This document shows positions 21,940-33,380 of a DNA stretch of 64,000 nucleotides, one piece after another (positions within the stretch are counted from its first letter, which is position 1; every line of letters begins with the position of its first letter). This stretch comes from Macrothele yani (lineage: Eukaryota > Arthropoda > Arachnida > Araneae > Macrothelidae). The stretch covers positions 16,555,001 to 16,619,000 of the forward strand of contig CM077011.1 of NCBI GenBank assembly GCA_039090855.1, read 5' to 3'. The position numbers and the translations under genes were made by a program. The notes under the pieces were generated by a model, which was not told the DNA's origin, made no database searches, and saw nothing but the letters and a program-made list of their open reading frames with translations.

Positions 21940-22095
21940 GTCGTTCTGGGTGGTGGTGTGGTTAGCATAGCCGGTCGCGGATTCGATTCCCGTTGCAGGA
22001 CGACACAATTTTCAAGTTTTCGGATATTATCTTACTTACCACCCTTGTCAAATTTACACCAAACAACGGATTGTCATCTTCAAAATTTATAAAGT
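21940..22095 (+). repeat. tRNA-derived repeat (SINE-C), forward copy
   Basis: The head TGTGGTTAGCATAGCCGGTC and B box GGATTCGATTCCC are followed by the same body as the reversed copy (AGGACGAC..TTTTCAAGTTTTCGGAT). The pair makes an inverted repeat with a spacer of about 40 bp. Confidence 0.7.
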
Positions 22096-23172
22096 CCATT
22101 GTCTGGACGGTAGTCCTCAATTATTTCATCGCTCGGAGAAAAAACTGCAGAGTGAAATTACGCAGCCATTTAGATAAGTGACAGGAGTTTTATGCGTACG
22201 AAGAATACTTTTACTAAGCTACCTTTCTCTTATTTCTTAAGAATAACACAACAGATATCTCGTAGAATCTTAGGAAAAGGCGTCACACTATAGAATAGAT
22301 GTGATTATATTTGTTACATTTATCCAATGTGACTATATTTAATGTGAAATGACAGTTACCTAAAGAAACCTCCATATTTTTCAGATATGAGTAACAAACA
22401 TTTTTTTTATTAAAAATTGCGATTTAAATTAAAATAGTAATAAATTTTTTATGAAATATACTGAAAAAAATAGCAAATCAGAATTCATAGTGCATTTTAA
22501 AAACTTTGAGTCTTCTTTCCAAGGAGTTTTTACCTATAATCTGTTCGCCGCTAAGGCACTTTTTTAATTAGAACTACATCACTGGGAGGAAGGAGTGGAA
22601 GTTGGAAGAGAATTTTTAATGCCTAAACAAATTAATCATAGTTTTCGGGCTCGTTCGGGCCCGGGCTCCATCTTGCAATATAAAATTCGGTCTCGGGCGG
22701 GCTAGAGCTTACATACTTCGGACTACGGCTCTTAAAATTGAGCCCGAACTCAGCTCTTATGAACACAGCACTAATTCCTCCTACAAACAACGGGAGTAAG
22801 ATCAACTACCCCCCCCCCTTTCCTTAGGTATTATATAGAACCTCTTGTACACACTCCAGCCTTCCCGCAACATACTGATCATACATTCTCGTTCCTCAGC
22901 TGCTAAGTGAACCCAGAAGTTTGCAAACACACAAGGCCCATCTATTGTAGTTGACATTCTAGCAGTTGCCTGATGAGGGATTTTCCCCTAATTCAAAATA
23001 GAAGTTTTTTTACCCGCTTGCTATAATTATAAAAAATGTGTTGTGTTCAGTTGTGTGTTTAAAACAACTGAACTGAAAACATTTTTAAAAAAGTAAGAAA
23101 GAAAGAGACAAAATAAACGGAAGGGGCCCACCGGGAAATGTCCCGATGGGCCAATCCGCCCCTGTTGCGAGT

Positions 23173-24200
23173 TATTACAACAGGAACAAAACGATGAACA
23201 CACCTATGAAAAAGTAAGGGACAAACATGAAGTGATAAGAAAGTTATAGCCCTTTTACGAAGATTAAAAATATTACACTTAAGTTCCCGTTTATGTTTGT
23301 CACTGCTAAGTTTCACAAAGTATCGACTAAATTTAGATTTATTACATCAACATGTTTTATCACAGGAATGCCGGTAAGTTATTTGAACAACTTAAAATCA
23401 TGCTGTCTCTTATTACTTCTACTTGGACTATTGCTAATAATACACCGGTCATCAATTATTTAAAAACATATCAACCTAGAAGTACACATACATTCGATTT
23501 CGGCAACTTATTCACGTCTATCGAACTAAGTGATTTAAGGTATGTGTGTGACCAGTATTTTGATAGATATTAGAACTATCTGCATGTTAGTAGAGAATAC
23601 TACAACAACCTTGTGTCTTTATGCTTGTTTAATAATTACATTAGTATGAGTGGTGTTATTTATAAACAAAATAGAGGTATACCAATGGGTTGCACTTATT
23701 CATCTATATTAGCTAACTTGTTTCTGCACTATTATGAGGAAACTTATTTAAAGAACTGCTTATCAGATGGTGCCTGTTCCAGATACGTGGACGATTTGCT
23801 TGTTTTTGATGTTGAGAACTTTGAACAACTGGCTGAAAACCTTTTATCTAGATGATTTGATCCTCAATAAAACAAATGTTAGTGATGCCGACGTCAATTA
23901 CCTGGACATCATTATCTCTTTGTGTAATCAAGCTTGGACTACTAAGGTACATGACAAAACGCAACTCATTTACGTTTCCCACTCTTCGTTTTATTAGTCG
24001 GATTCTAATGTATTTAGGGTTCACATAAATTTGATTATTACAGTTTTTTCATTTTGTCTCAAATTGTAACGACAGGCATGATCTTATTGCTGTTATCAGT
24101 GAATTCCTGATACAGCTTCATACAAGGAGATTTGTTAGTATGTTACGTAAATTACTTGAGGTTTCGTAGGTTGCCGGTGGCATTCTCCTTTAAACATTTG
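23173..24200 (+). pseudogene. Penelope-like RT relic, catalytic part
   Basis: Shifting frames give FRFITSTC, the motif-A-like block TFDFGNLFTSIELSD, then NRGIPMGCTYSSILANLFLH, the catalytic box SRYVDDLLVFDVENF (YVDD) and VNYLDIIISLCNQAW. After that, RHDLIAVISEFLIQLHTRRF precedes decay. The GIPMG, YVDD and YLDI order fits RT motifs 4-6. The PMG form and LFTSI block suggest Penelope/telomerase-type RTs rather than the RTE LINEs nearby. I see no endonuclease. A TAG at about 23570 and frameshifts break it. Confidence 0.65.
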
Positions 24201-24600
24201 CTTCATCATCAATAGGTTATTTTGTTTCTTTGCTTCAGTTCATGCTTGGTGGTCTTCTTTTCGGTGGGGTTGTCTTGTGTATATGTTAAAGTGTTAGTTT
24301 GGTAATCGAGGTGCGTGGTTTTCTTTTTGGTGTTCTGATTTCATGTACGTGTTTTTAGGTTGGTTTATTTATTATTTCTCATATGTTCACGGGTTAGCTT
24401 AGGGAATGCATCGTCAGGTTTAGGTTATTACCTCCTGTTTACGATTATGAAAAGCCAACCATAAAGCCGACAATCCCCTGATTACGGCTTTTTTAGCGGT
24501 TTTTATTCATTTTATTTTAAGTTTGTTGGTTGGTTATTTCGTTTGATTTTGGGGAGGTAAGTTTCTTTTGTTAAATTATAAATATATATATGTAAATACT
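24201..24600. other. Unassigned T-rich DNA
   Basis: Possibly the decayed 3' part of the RT element above. No motif recognised. Confidence 0.4.
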
Positions 24601-24603
24601 TGT

Positions 24604-25112
24604 ATCATCATCCATTATCAATCCACTGCTGAATTAAGGTCCACCTAAGTTTCTTCCACAACCGTCTATTTTGTGACAGTCTCCACCATGTCACTCCCGC
24701 ATGCTTTCGAATCTCATCCAGCCATCTCGCATTTTGTCGCCTTCTAGGTCTTTTCCTGTCCCTTGGGATTCAGTCTAGAATTTCAGGTGTCCATCGGTGG
24801 TCCGTTCTTCTAGCAACATGTCCGGCTCATTGCAATTTCAGGGATTTTACTCGGACCATGTCTCCCACTCTTGTCATTTTCCTTATCCATAAGTTCCACT
24901 TCTTATCTCTCCTAAATAGGCCAAGCATGCAGATCTTCCTGCTTTTTTTTCAGTTGTTTGCAGTCTTTGTACGTGTTTTTTTAGTTACGGTCCACGTTTC
25001 TCCTCCGTATGTAAGCACTGGAAGGATGCATTGATTACACTTTTTTAAAGATATAATGGCATATTGCTCTTAATTGTACTGTTTCTTTATAAGTCGATTA
25101 ATTTTTCAATGT
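24604..25112 (-). mobile_element. RTE-like LINE, old 3' fragment
   Basis: It aligns by eye along its length with the 3' 500 bp of the minus-strand LINE that follows (ATCCACTGCTG, TTTTCCTGTCCCTTGG, CAATTTCAGGGATTTTACTC), with many substitutions and gaps. It starts with a short (ATC)n, the reversed (TGA)n tail. Confidence 0.88.
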
Positions 25113-25130
25113 GGCATGCCATATATATAT

Positions 25131-26864
25131 ATCATCATCATCATCATTCATTATCAATCCACTGCTGGACGAAGGTCTCCCCAAGTTTCCTCCACAACGG
25201 TCTGTCTTGTGCCAGTCTCTTCCATGTCACTCCCGCATATTTTCGAATTTCATCCACCCATCTCCCATGTGATCTTTTTCTGGGTCTTTTCCTGTCCCTT
25301 GGAATCCAATCTAAAATTTCGGCTGTCCATCTATGGTCTGTCCTTCTGGCAGTATGTCCAGCCCATTGCCATTTCAGGGATTTAACTCTGATCATGATGT
25401 CTTCCACTCTCGTCATTTTTCGGATCCACGAGTTCCTCTTCTTATCTCTCCTGGTTATACCAAGCATGCACCTCTCCATGGTACTTTGAGTTGTCTGCAG
25501 CCTTTGTATGTCTCTTTTAGCTAAGGTCCACGTCTCTGCACCATACGTAAGCACTGGAAGGATGCATTGATCAAACACTTTTCTTTTAAGACATAATGGC
25601 ATATTGCTCTTGAATATTATGCTGTTTCTTCCAAAAGCTCTCCAGGCAAGTTTTGTACGCCGATTAATTTCTTCATCAATGTGACCCTCACTTGATATCT
25701 GCTGTCCAAGATAAACATACGTATCTGTTATCTCCAGTTTTTCTTCATCAATCGATAAATCTTCATTTCTTGTAAAAGCATTGAACATCACTTTTGTCTT
25801 CTGAAAGTTCATTTTTAATCCCACTTCTTTACTCTTGTCAGCAAGTTCCTGGATCATACTCTGCAGCTCTGATGGGGTAGTTGCAAAAATGACTACGTCA
25901 TCAGCAAAACGAAGGTGGGTTAGATAATCTCCATTAATCTTTATCCCTTTGTTTTCCCAGTTCAGTGATTGAAAGACATTTTCCAATGTGGCATTCAAGA
26001 GCTTCGGAGATATGGTGTCACCTTGTCTCACTCCCTTTCCAATTTTTATGTGTGTTGTATTTTCAAACAGCCGAATCTTTGCACTTGCGTTTTCATAGAT
26101 GTTATTAATAATATTAATGTATGCATCTTCAATACCGCAGGATTTCAGAGCCATTGTAACTGCTGATGGTTTCACCGAATCAAAGGCTTTTTCATAATCG
26201 ATAAAAGCCATGCACAATGGAAGTTCATATTCCCTCGCTCTTTCAATTAGTTCTCTCAGTACGTGGATATGATCTATTGTGCTGTAGCCACTCCTGAATC
26301 CAGCTTGTTCTCTCGGTTGAGCCATGTCCAGTGTTACCTTCAAGCGGTGTGAAAGAACTTAAGTGAAGATTTTAAAAACCACTGAGAGGAGGCTGATAGG
26401 TCTGTAGTTCTTGAGATCCTCAATGCAACCTTTTTTATGTAGCAGGATCATTGTAGCATTGTTCCAATCCTCAGGAATCTTCTCTTCATTAAGCCATCGA
26501 GTGAAAATTTGGGCGAGTACTGTTTCAATTTCTCCACTTGCTTCTTGTATGATGTCTACAGTAATTCCATCTTCTCCTGGAGCTTTCCCCCGCTTCATGT
26601 TCTTGATTGCATGAGCAACTTCTGCTGGGAGGACTGGAAGAACTCTGGTACCTTTCATGATGTCTGGAGTACATGTATCATCCCTTTTATATAATTTGGA
26701 GTAGAAATCTTTCACTCTTGTCAAAATTTCGCCTCTATTTCTTGTTGCAGAACCATCTTCTTTTCTCAGAGCCATAATCTGTTTTCTTCCCTTACTGAGA
26801 TGTCCCTTTGCTATCTTTAGGCTTTGGTTGTTTTCAATTGCTTTCCTCACTAGCTCACAGTTGA

Positions 26865-26865
<1 letters not shown>
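25131..26865 (-). mobile_element. RTE-like LINE, 5'-truncated
   Basis: The copy ends (3') in (ATCATC)n at 25131, the reversed (TGA)n tail, and is cut on the 5' side at a (TA)n tract (26866). It lacks the endonuclease region. The RT and C-terminal region are almost open. Confidence 0.93.
25144..26850 (-). pseudogene. RTE-like RT, one stop codon
   Basis: Two frames, 163 and 399 codons, are joined in phase by a single TAA (26359-26361). Visible RT blocks are KAPGEDGIT, NYRPISLLSVVFKIF, REQAGFRSGYSTIDHI, FIDYEKAFDSV (motif A), GVRQGDTISPKLL (motif B), LRFADDVVIFA (FADD catalytic box), and GLKMNFQKTKVMF. The C-terminal tail has WAGHTARRTDHRW and WRKLGETFVQQWI. The tail pattern and (TGA)n end point to the RTE clade. 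The EN domain is missing because of 5' truncation. Confidence 0.9.
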
Positions 26866-26907
<42 letters not shown>

Positions 26908-26913
26908 TATATA
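26866..26913. repeat. (TA)n microsatellite
   Basis: An almost pure AT dinucleotide tract of about 48 bp, sitting exactly between two head-to-head LINE copies. Confidence 0.95.
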
Positions 26914-29900
26914 CGGGATGTAAGGTCAGGTGATGCGTAACATCACAGCCTCTCCTTGACAAATGTCAACCCCGCCTTCTCGTGGTACATCCTGTTCCCA
27001 CTAAAGGGGCTCTGACGACCGCCAATAGCGGTATAACTATACCATCGGGATTAGAGGAAATGCTATCCCACACTCACCAACCCGCTTGGCCAGCGTGGTG
27101 AGTTATGGCCAAACCCCTCCACAACTTAAATCTTGGCCCTCAGTCTCCGGCAGCTGGAATGTACCTGGCCAAGGCAGCGGCCAGTGCGACATGAAGGCAG
27201 AGGGTGCTAAGAATCCCCGGAGGACCGGACTAGGCTGCCATCTGATGATGACCTTGGCTACGTATAACGGACGCTCCCTATCTTCTGATTCAAGGCTTCT
27301 TGAATAGGAAGAGGAACTACAAAGGATCAAGTGGGACATCGTCGGGCTAAGTGAGGTAAGGAGAAAAGGAGAAAATCTCATTGAACTGAAAAGTGGACAT
27401 CTCTTCTACTATCGTTGGGACAGATACTGGCAGAACTAGTGGTGTTGGATTTATAATAAACAAGAAACTGAAGGATAAAGTTGTAGAAGTTGAAAGTTCC
27501 TCTGACAGAGCTGCACGACTTGTTATCCAACTCTCGAGAAGATACCAGGCTCAGATTATTCAAACTTATGCACCCACCACAAGTCATGCTGAAGAAGAAA
27601 TTGAAGAATTTTATGAGGAAATTCGTGATCTAAATAATAAAGGTAAGCAGCACTTAAAAATAATTATGGGAGATTTCAATGCAAAAATAGGGCAACAGAA
27701 TGAAACTTCAGTAGGTAAATTCGGTCACGGCAACAGAAACCAGCGTGGAAATACTCTCGTAGAGTTTGCAGAGGCAGAAGGGTTTTTCATCTTGAACTCC
27801 TTTTTCAAGAAAAAGCCACACAGGAAATGGACATGGAGACATCCAAATGGGACGACAAGTGAAATTGATTTTATTATGTGTAACAAAAAATTCGTCATAG
27901 AAGACTGCAGTGTGCTAAACAAGTTCAACACAGGCAGTGACCATAGATTGGTGAGATGTAAGATGCACCTCAACACTAAACTCGAACGTAGCAAGCTCAT
28001 AAGACAAACAAAATGTATTGACATAACCAACCTTAAAAAACACCATAATACCTTCAAATTGGAACTGAAGAACAGATTCTCTGCTTTAGAAGGCCTAACA
28101 TCTGAAGAAGTGGATATTTCGGAAGTTAACAGAAAAGTAACTAAAGCTCTTATGGAAACAGCAACAAAATTAGCTGGGTCTAAGAACAAATTGCTTGTGA
28201 ACAAATTATCAGGAAAAACCAAAATGTTGATGCAAAAAAGAAGAGAGATGAGGACAACTAAAGAAGATGTGACTTCCAAAGTGGAATATATAGAGCTATG
28301 CAAGACAGTACGAAAAAGTATCACTGAAGACGTAAGGAAATTCAACTGTGAACTAGTAAGGAAAGCAATTGAAAACAACCAAAGCCTAAAGATAGCAAAG
28401 GGTCATCTCAGTAAGGGGAAAAAACAGATTATGGCACTGAGAAAAGAAGATGGTTCTGTAACAAGAAATAGAGGCGAAATTTTGACAAGAGTGAAAGATT
28501 TCTACTCCAAATTATATGAAAGGGATGATACATGTACTCCAGACATCATGAAAGGTACCAGTACCAGAGTTCTTCCAGTCCTTCCAGCAGAAGTTGCACA
28601 TGCAATCAAGAACATGAAGCGGGGAAAAGCTCCAGGAGAAGATGGAATTACTGTAGGCATCATACGAGAAGCAAGTGGAGAAATCGAAACAGTACTCGGC
28701 CCAAATTTTCACTCTATGCCTTAATGAAGGGAAAAATTCCTGAGGATTGGAATAACGCTACAATGATCTTGCTACATAAAAAAGGTGACATTGAGGATCT
28801 CTGGAACTACAGACCTATCAGCCTCCTATCAGTGGTTTATAAAATCTTCACTAAAGTTCTTTCACACCGCTTGAAGGTGACACTGGACATGGCTCAACCG
28901 AGAGAACAAGCTGGATTCAGGAGTGGCTACAGCACAATAGATCATATCCACGTACTGAGAGAACTAATTGAAAGAGCGAGGGAATACGAGCTTCCATTGT
29001 GCATGGCTTTTATCGACTATGAAAAAGCCTTCGATTCGGTGAAACCATCAGCAGTTGCAATGGCTCTGAAATCCTGCGGTATTGAAGATGCATACATTAA
29101 TATTATTAATACCATATATGAAAATGCAAGTGCAAAGATTCGGCTGTTTAAAAATACAACACACATAAAAATTGGAAATGGAGTGAGACAAGGTGACACC
29201 ATATCTCCGAAGCTCTTTAATGCCACATTGGAAAATGTCTTTCAATCATTGAACTGGGAAAACAAAGGGATAAAGATTAATGGAGATTATCTAACCCACC
29301 TTCGTTTTGCTGATGACATAGTCATTTTTGCAACTACCCCATCAGAGCTACAGAGTATGATCCAGGAACTTGCTGACAAGAGTAAAGAAGTGGGATTAAA
29401 AATGAACTTTTAGAAGACAAAAGTGATGTACAATGCTTTTACAAGAAATGAAAATTTATCGATTGATGGAGAAAAGCTGGAGATAACAGACACATACGTT
29501 TATCTTGGACAGCAGATATCAAGCGAGGGTCACATTGGTGAAGAAATTAATCGGCGTACAAAACTTGCCTGGAGAGCTTTTGGAAGAAACAGCATAATTT
29601 TCAAGAGCAATATGCCATTATGTCTTAAAAGAAAAGTGTTTGATCAATGCATCCTTCCAGTGCTTACGTATGGTGCAGAGACGTGGACCTTAACTAAAAG
29701 AGACATACAAAGGCTGCAGACAACTCAAAGTACCACGGAGAGGTGCATACTTGGTGTAACCAGGAGAGATAAGAAGAGGAACTCGTGGATCCGAAAAATG
29801 ACAAGAGTGGAAGACATCATGATCAGAGTTAAATCCCTGAAATGGCAATATGCTGGACATACTGCCTGAAGAACAGACCATCGATGAACAGCCGAAATTT

Positions 29901-30091
29901 TAGATTGGATTCCAAGGGACAGGAAAAGACCCAGAAGAAGACCACATGGAAGATGGGTGGATGTAATTCGAAAGTATGCGGGAGTGACATGGAGGAGACT
30001 GGCACAAGACAGACCGTTGTGGAGGAAACTTGGAGAGACCTTCGTCCATTAGTGGATTGATAATGGTTGACAATGATGATGATGATGATGA
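26914..30091 (+). mobile_element. RTE-like LINE, near full length
   Basis: About 3.18 kb from a GC-richer 5' leader (CGGGATGTAAGGTCAGG) through EN and RT regions to GGTTGACAA(TGA)n. The length, single polyprotein and simple-repeat tail all fit the RTE clade. No poly-A tail and no clear TSD; the left flank is (TA)n and the right flank is the TIR of a Tc1-like element. Confidence 0.93.
27230..30062 (+). pseudogene. RTE-like endonuclease/RT polyprotein, broken
   Basis: The N terminus has the APE-type endonuclease: LATYNGRSLSSDSRLLE, KWDIVGLSEVRRKGE, IIMGDFNAKIG, TTSEIDFIMCNK and NTGSDHRLVRC, which carry the expected catalytic N, E, D and H positions. A linker and the RT follow, with NYRPISLLSVVYKIF, FIDYEKAFDSV, GVRQGDTISPKLF and LRFADDIVIFA. 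Breaks are a TAG (27305), a frameshift near 27410, an extra base near 28697 (joining the 443- and 293-codon frames), a TAG (29411) and a TGA near 29867. The start is uncertain because the leader is also partly open from 27086. Confidence 0.92.
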
Positions 30092-30097
30092 TATATA

Positions 30098-31323
30098 TAC
30101 ACACACACTGAAGTGCAATCGAATTAGAGACAGCTGGCGTTATTCAAATTTGGCGCGGTGGGCAGCCCTGTAAACGGAAGCGACATGACGTATGCAGCGA
30201 TCCGACAATATAAGGAGGGATGCGACGGGAATCAGTAAGAGTCGGACGCAGTATGGGTAAGACGAAGGATCTAAGCGCATTTGATCGTGGGCAAATCGTC
30301 GGGGCCCGACGAATGGGTCACTCCATGTCGGAGGTCGTTCAGGCACTGGGATTTTTACGAGCCACTGTGTCACGGGTGCACCGTGAGCTCATCGAATCCG
30401 GTAAAACCATGCCTGCAAGGGCCAACTGCCGTGAACAATAGCGTGTGGATGAGCGTGGTCATCGTCGGCTAGCTCGCATTGTAACAGCGGATAGACGGGC
30501 CACAGTGCAAGAAATCACCCGGCAATTTAACGCTGGTGCACAAAAACGTGTAAGCAGCCACACCTTCCAGAACCATCTCCTCGCTATGGGGTACAGACGC
30601 CATCGTCTCACGATTGTACCGCTGCTGACCGCACATCACAGGGTGCAAAGATTAACATGGACGTGGGAACATCGCCACTGGATCCTAGACATGTGGAAAA
30701 TATGTTGGCTGGACTGATGAGTTGAGATTTACGTTGGTACATGCGGATGGCAGGATACGAGTACGGCGCAAACCACATGAAGCGATGGATCCTTCTTGCC
30801 AGCAGAGTACTCTGCAAGCTAGTGGGGGTGGCATTATCGTCTGGGGACTGCTTACGTGGACTGAAATGGGACCCCTGGTACGTGTGATATCGTCCTTCAC
30901 AGGTCAACGTTACCGGGATATCCTGGAAGACCATTTGCTCCCGTTTGTGCGTCTTCAACATCCCACTCGGGACCTCATCTTGAAACAAGACAATGCACCG
31001 TGCCATCGCTCCCGAATGGCATCCGAATGGTTGGATGAACAGTCCACCGACGTAATCTAGCTTCCTTGGCCAGCTAGATCACCTGACCTCAATCCCATCG
31101 AGCAAATCTGGGATGCCATCGAGAGAGATGTTCGAGGCTCTGACTCCTCTCCATCAAATCTTCGTGAACTGTGGGAGCTTGTTCAGGGGTCGTGGATCCG
31201 TATGGCTTCCCAACGCTTCCGGTGTCTTGTGGAGTCCATGCCGAGACTAATAGCCGCCGTGATCAGGGCGAAAGGTGGTGCTACACGTTACTAGACAGGT
31301 TTCTTTAATTGAATTGCTCTTCA

Positions 31324-31334
<11 letters not shown>
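30098..31334 (+). mobile_element. Tc1-like transposon next to LINE tail
   Basis: The left end CACACACACTGAAGTGCAAT (30100) and, in reverse from 31332, CACACACACTGAAGAGCAAT are TIRs of about 30 bp, with TA at both sides inside an AT-rich microsatellite. It starts 7 bp after the (TGA)n tail of the LINE. Confidence 0.9.
30252..31293 (+). pseudogene. Tc1-like transposase, 36-codon D-E spacing
   Basis: The start gives MGKTKDLSAFDRGQIVGARR, a helix-turn-helix. A TAG at 30439 breaks it, after which the second DNA-binding half continues to HWILDMWKICW. A frameshift near 30717 changes the first block to DELRF. The frame at 30722-31060 has LILKQDNAPCHR (second Asp). A TAG (31058) precedes LPWPARSPDLNPIEQIWDAI (Glu). 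36 codons lie between the second Asp and the Glu. The end is AKGGATRY at 31293. Confidence 0.88.
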
Positions 31335-31360
<26 letters not shown>

Positions 31361-31747
31361 AGAGCAATTCACCATTTCATTTAATTCATTCAAATAGTTT
31401 AACTACAGGCATTGCATAATTAATTTCATTTAATTCAGAAAACAACGTTAATGAATGCAATTTTCACAATTTAAAGTCTACTATAGTTTCTCTGAAAGGT
31501 ATGGTTCAGCTTCGTAAGGAGGACTAAGGGTTTTCATTTCTTGTTTCTGACGATGTTACCAGTTTCACGTGTTAAAAGTTTCGTGCGGCCATTAGATTGC
31601 AGATTGATGAGTGCTTTCCATGCGCTTGATAGGTACGGAAGTAAAGATAAATCATTTACCACGTTATTACGATTTTAAAATATATGAAAGGCTTCTAAAA
31701 CGTTTAGGTCAAATGAACTCTTGTTTGTTAAAGAATGGTGAACTAGA
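31335..31747. other. (TA)n then unassigned DNA
   Basis: The TA tract continues to about 31360. The rest has no recognised feature. Confidence 0.5.
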
Positions 31748-31845
31748 TTGTTAAACAATTCACTGTTGTAACAGAAAAATACTTCAACAATGCGTCCTTT
31801 CAATTCTTAGTTATGGATTAGGCATGGAGCTAACAAAAAAAGACG
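31748..31845 (+). mobile_element. RTE-like LINE scrap
   Basis: About 100 bp (TTGTAACAGAAAAAT..AATGCGTCCTT..GAGCTAACAAAAAAAGACG) corresponds to the region around the LINE's DQCILPVLTYG segment. It is closer to the old 35545-35985 copy than to the young copies. Confidence 0.6.
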
Positions 31846-32063
31846 TATGAGGTGTGATCAAAAGTTTCCAGACTACTGGTTGCAAAAGTTTGGAATCGCG
31901 CGGCACAGTTGGAAGCGGTTTGGCACCGGTTGACCTTGGAGCCTTACTACACATGTGCCGTGAGTCACATCTCTCGTGCTCGTCAGTTTGTATTTTTACA
32001 GTACTGCTTTGTTCTTACGTTTGTAAAGCTGGTCGTCCGATTCATGTAGCAAACTTTTTTTTC
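31846..32063 (+). mobile_element. Possible mariner 5' scrap
   Basis: TATGAGGTGTGATCAAAAGT resembles the start of mariner-type TIRs, and the next 200 bp is non-coding. No partner TIR found, so this is tentative. Confidence 0.35.
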
Positions 32064-32440
32064 TTTTAAATCTGGCATCTTTTAAGATACGTGAATTTTC
32101 TGAAGTAATGAATCTACCCCTTCCCCCACAAGAAACTCTGCACGGCAGCACTTCTTTCCTGGCATTTTTGACTTGTAGATAGCGCTTATCTAACGATCTT
32201 GAAATTTGGAACAGTACTGAAGGAAATAGGGTGGAAAGCAAGTTTCTTCATATATTCAGCTTCGATTGTTTTATGAATTACAGTGAGTATATGCGGAAAG
32301 TGTTTTACAGGAATTTAAGATTAAGAGGTGGATAGTGAAAATTTAGAAGCAATTTATGCCTGCGTCTACTTTGGACAACCGTATTCGAGAGAGTGGTACT
32401 CAAAAAAGAAACTAATATGAGCATACGTGACCCTTCCACA
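32064..32440 (+). repeat. Unclassified dispersed repeat, copy 2
   Basis: Matches 15598-15970 in the same orientation (AAATCTGGCATCTTTTAAG, GGAACAGTACTGAAGGAAAT, CAGCTTCGATTGTTTTATG). The divergence is large enough that both are old. Confidence 0.7.
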
Positions 32441-32690
32441 AGAAATAAAATTAAGTGTCCTAAACCAAGGTGGTGTAGAAAACCCAAGGCCAGTAGAGAG
32501 ATTTCTCCCTTTTAGTGACGTCACGCGGAAACAGAGGCTTCCTATTGGTCTCCAACGCTGTAGTGTGTGATGTCATACACGGCACAGACGAATCAGGCCG
32601 TGTAACATGAGAATGACGTCACAAACGGAGGGAACTGTTTTGTCATGGCCTTGTATTTTCTAGACTGCCTTACCTAAACTCGATTTTAAG

Positions 32691-33380
32691 TTCAATGATC
32701 AGGTAAAAACGCTGTGCTATGCACGATTAAAACGATGACAGATGTACTTCGTAAAAATACATTTAGTCACACTTGACTATATAAAAAGATTAAAATGAAA
32801 CTCGTAAGATCTAAAATATAACATTAAAATGCATGCTTCGTCTACTGCTTTCTCGCCTCGTCACTTCGCGAACTTACTACCCACACTGGGAAGAAGCCAG
32901 GATTTTGGCAACCCCAGCCAGTAAGACTCAAATCCGCTTTACAGAGAGAGTGCACATCCACAGGTTCTTTAATGAGTGCTGCAACGAAGTTTCACTTACC
33001 CAAGTTCCCAGGCTTAGAAAGCCATTGTACCTGTTAAAAATTAAAGAAAATTCCATTCCACCCTGAAGTCTGGAACAGTGTGTGTCCTCTCCTACCTGTG
33101 TCTGGTAACATGCCTCCGGTATGTAAATTGCTTGACTTTTATTTGCTTCTGTGAATTGAATTATTCAGTTGCAACAACTATCTTATTCATATGCCATGAC
33201 CAACTTTTCATGCGGTCACTTTTCATCTGATGAGACTCCAGATAAGTCTGAAAGATATTAGGAGTCATTTTAATCTTTGTATATAGTTAAGTGTGATTAA
33301 ATGTAATTTTACGAAGTGCATCTGTCATCTTCAGAAGACTTTGTTTTAATCGTGCATAAGTCTTTTACCTGATCATTGAA
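32691..33380. mobile_element. Foldback/MITE-like element, ~690 bp
   Basis: The left arm 32691-32810 (TTCAATGATCAGGTAAAA at its outer end) reappears reversed at 33258-33380 with about 120 bp arms (GAAGTACATCTGTCATC, TTTTAATCGTGCATA). The centre of about 450 bp has a 77-codon frame (32833-33066) of no known family. Confidence 0.75.

Larger units (their letters stand above)
19742..23164. mobile_element. Non-autonomous hAT-like element, 3.4 kb
   Basis: The termini CAGGGGCGGATTGG (19742) and CCAATCCGCCCCTG (ending 23164) are a perfect 14-bp TIR. The 8-bp flanks ttgtgagt (19734-19741) and ttgcgagt (23165-23172) fit the hAT target duplication with one mismatch. No transposase is visible inside. The contents are AT-rich DNA, a minisatellite, a degraded SINE-A and an inverted pair of tRNA-like repeats. 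Removing it rejoins the RT relic. Confidence 0.85.

Noticed and set aside
25064..25489. 141-codon plus-strand frame and similar frames at 29829-30104 and 47508-47699
   Set aside because: Antisense shadows of the LINE C-terminal coding region.
27725..28378. 217-codon minus-strand frame
   Set aside because: Antisense shadow of the RTE-like endonuclease/RT gene.
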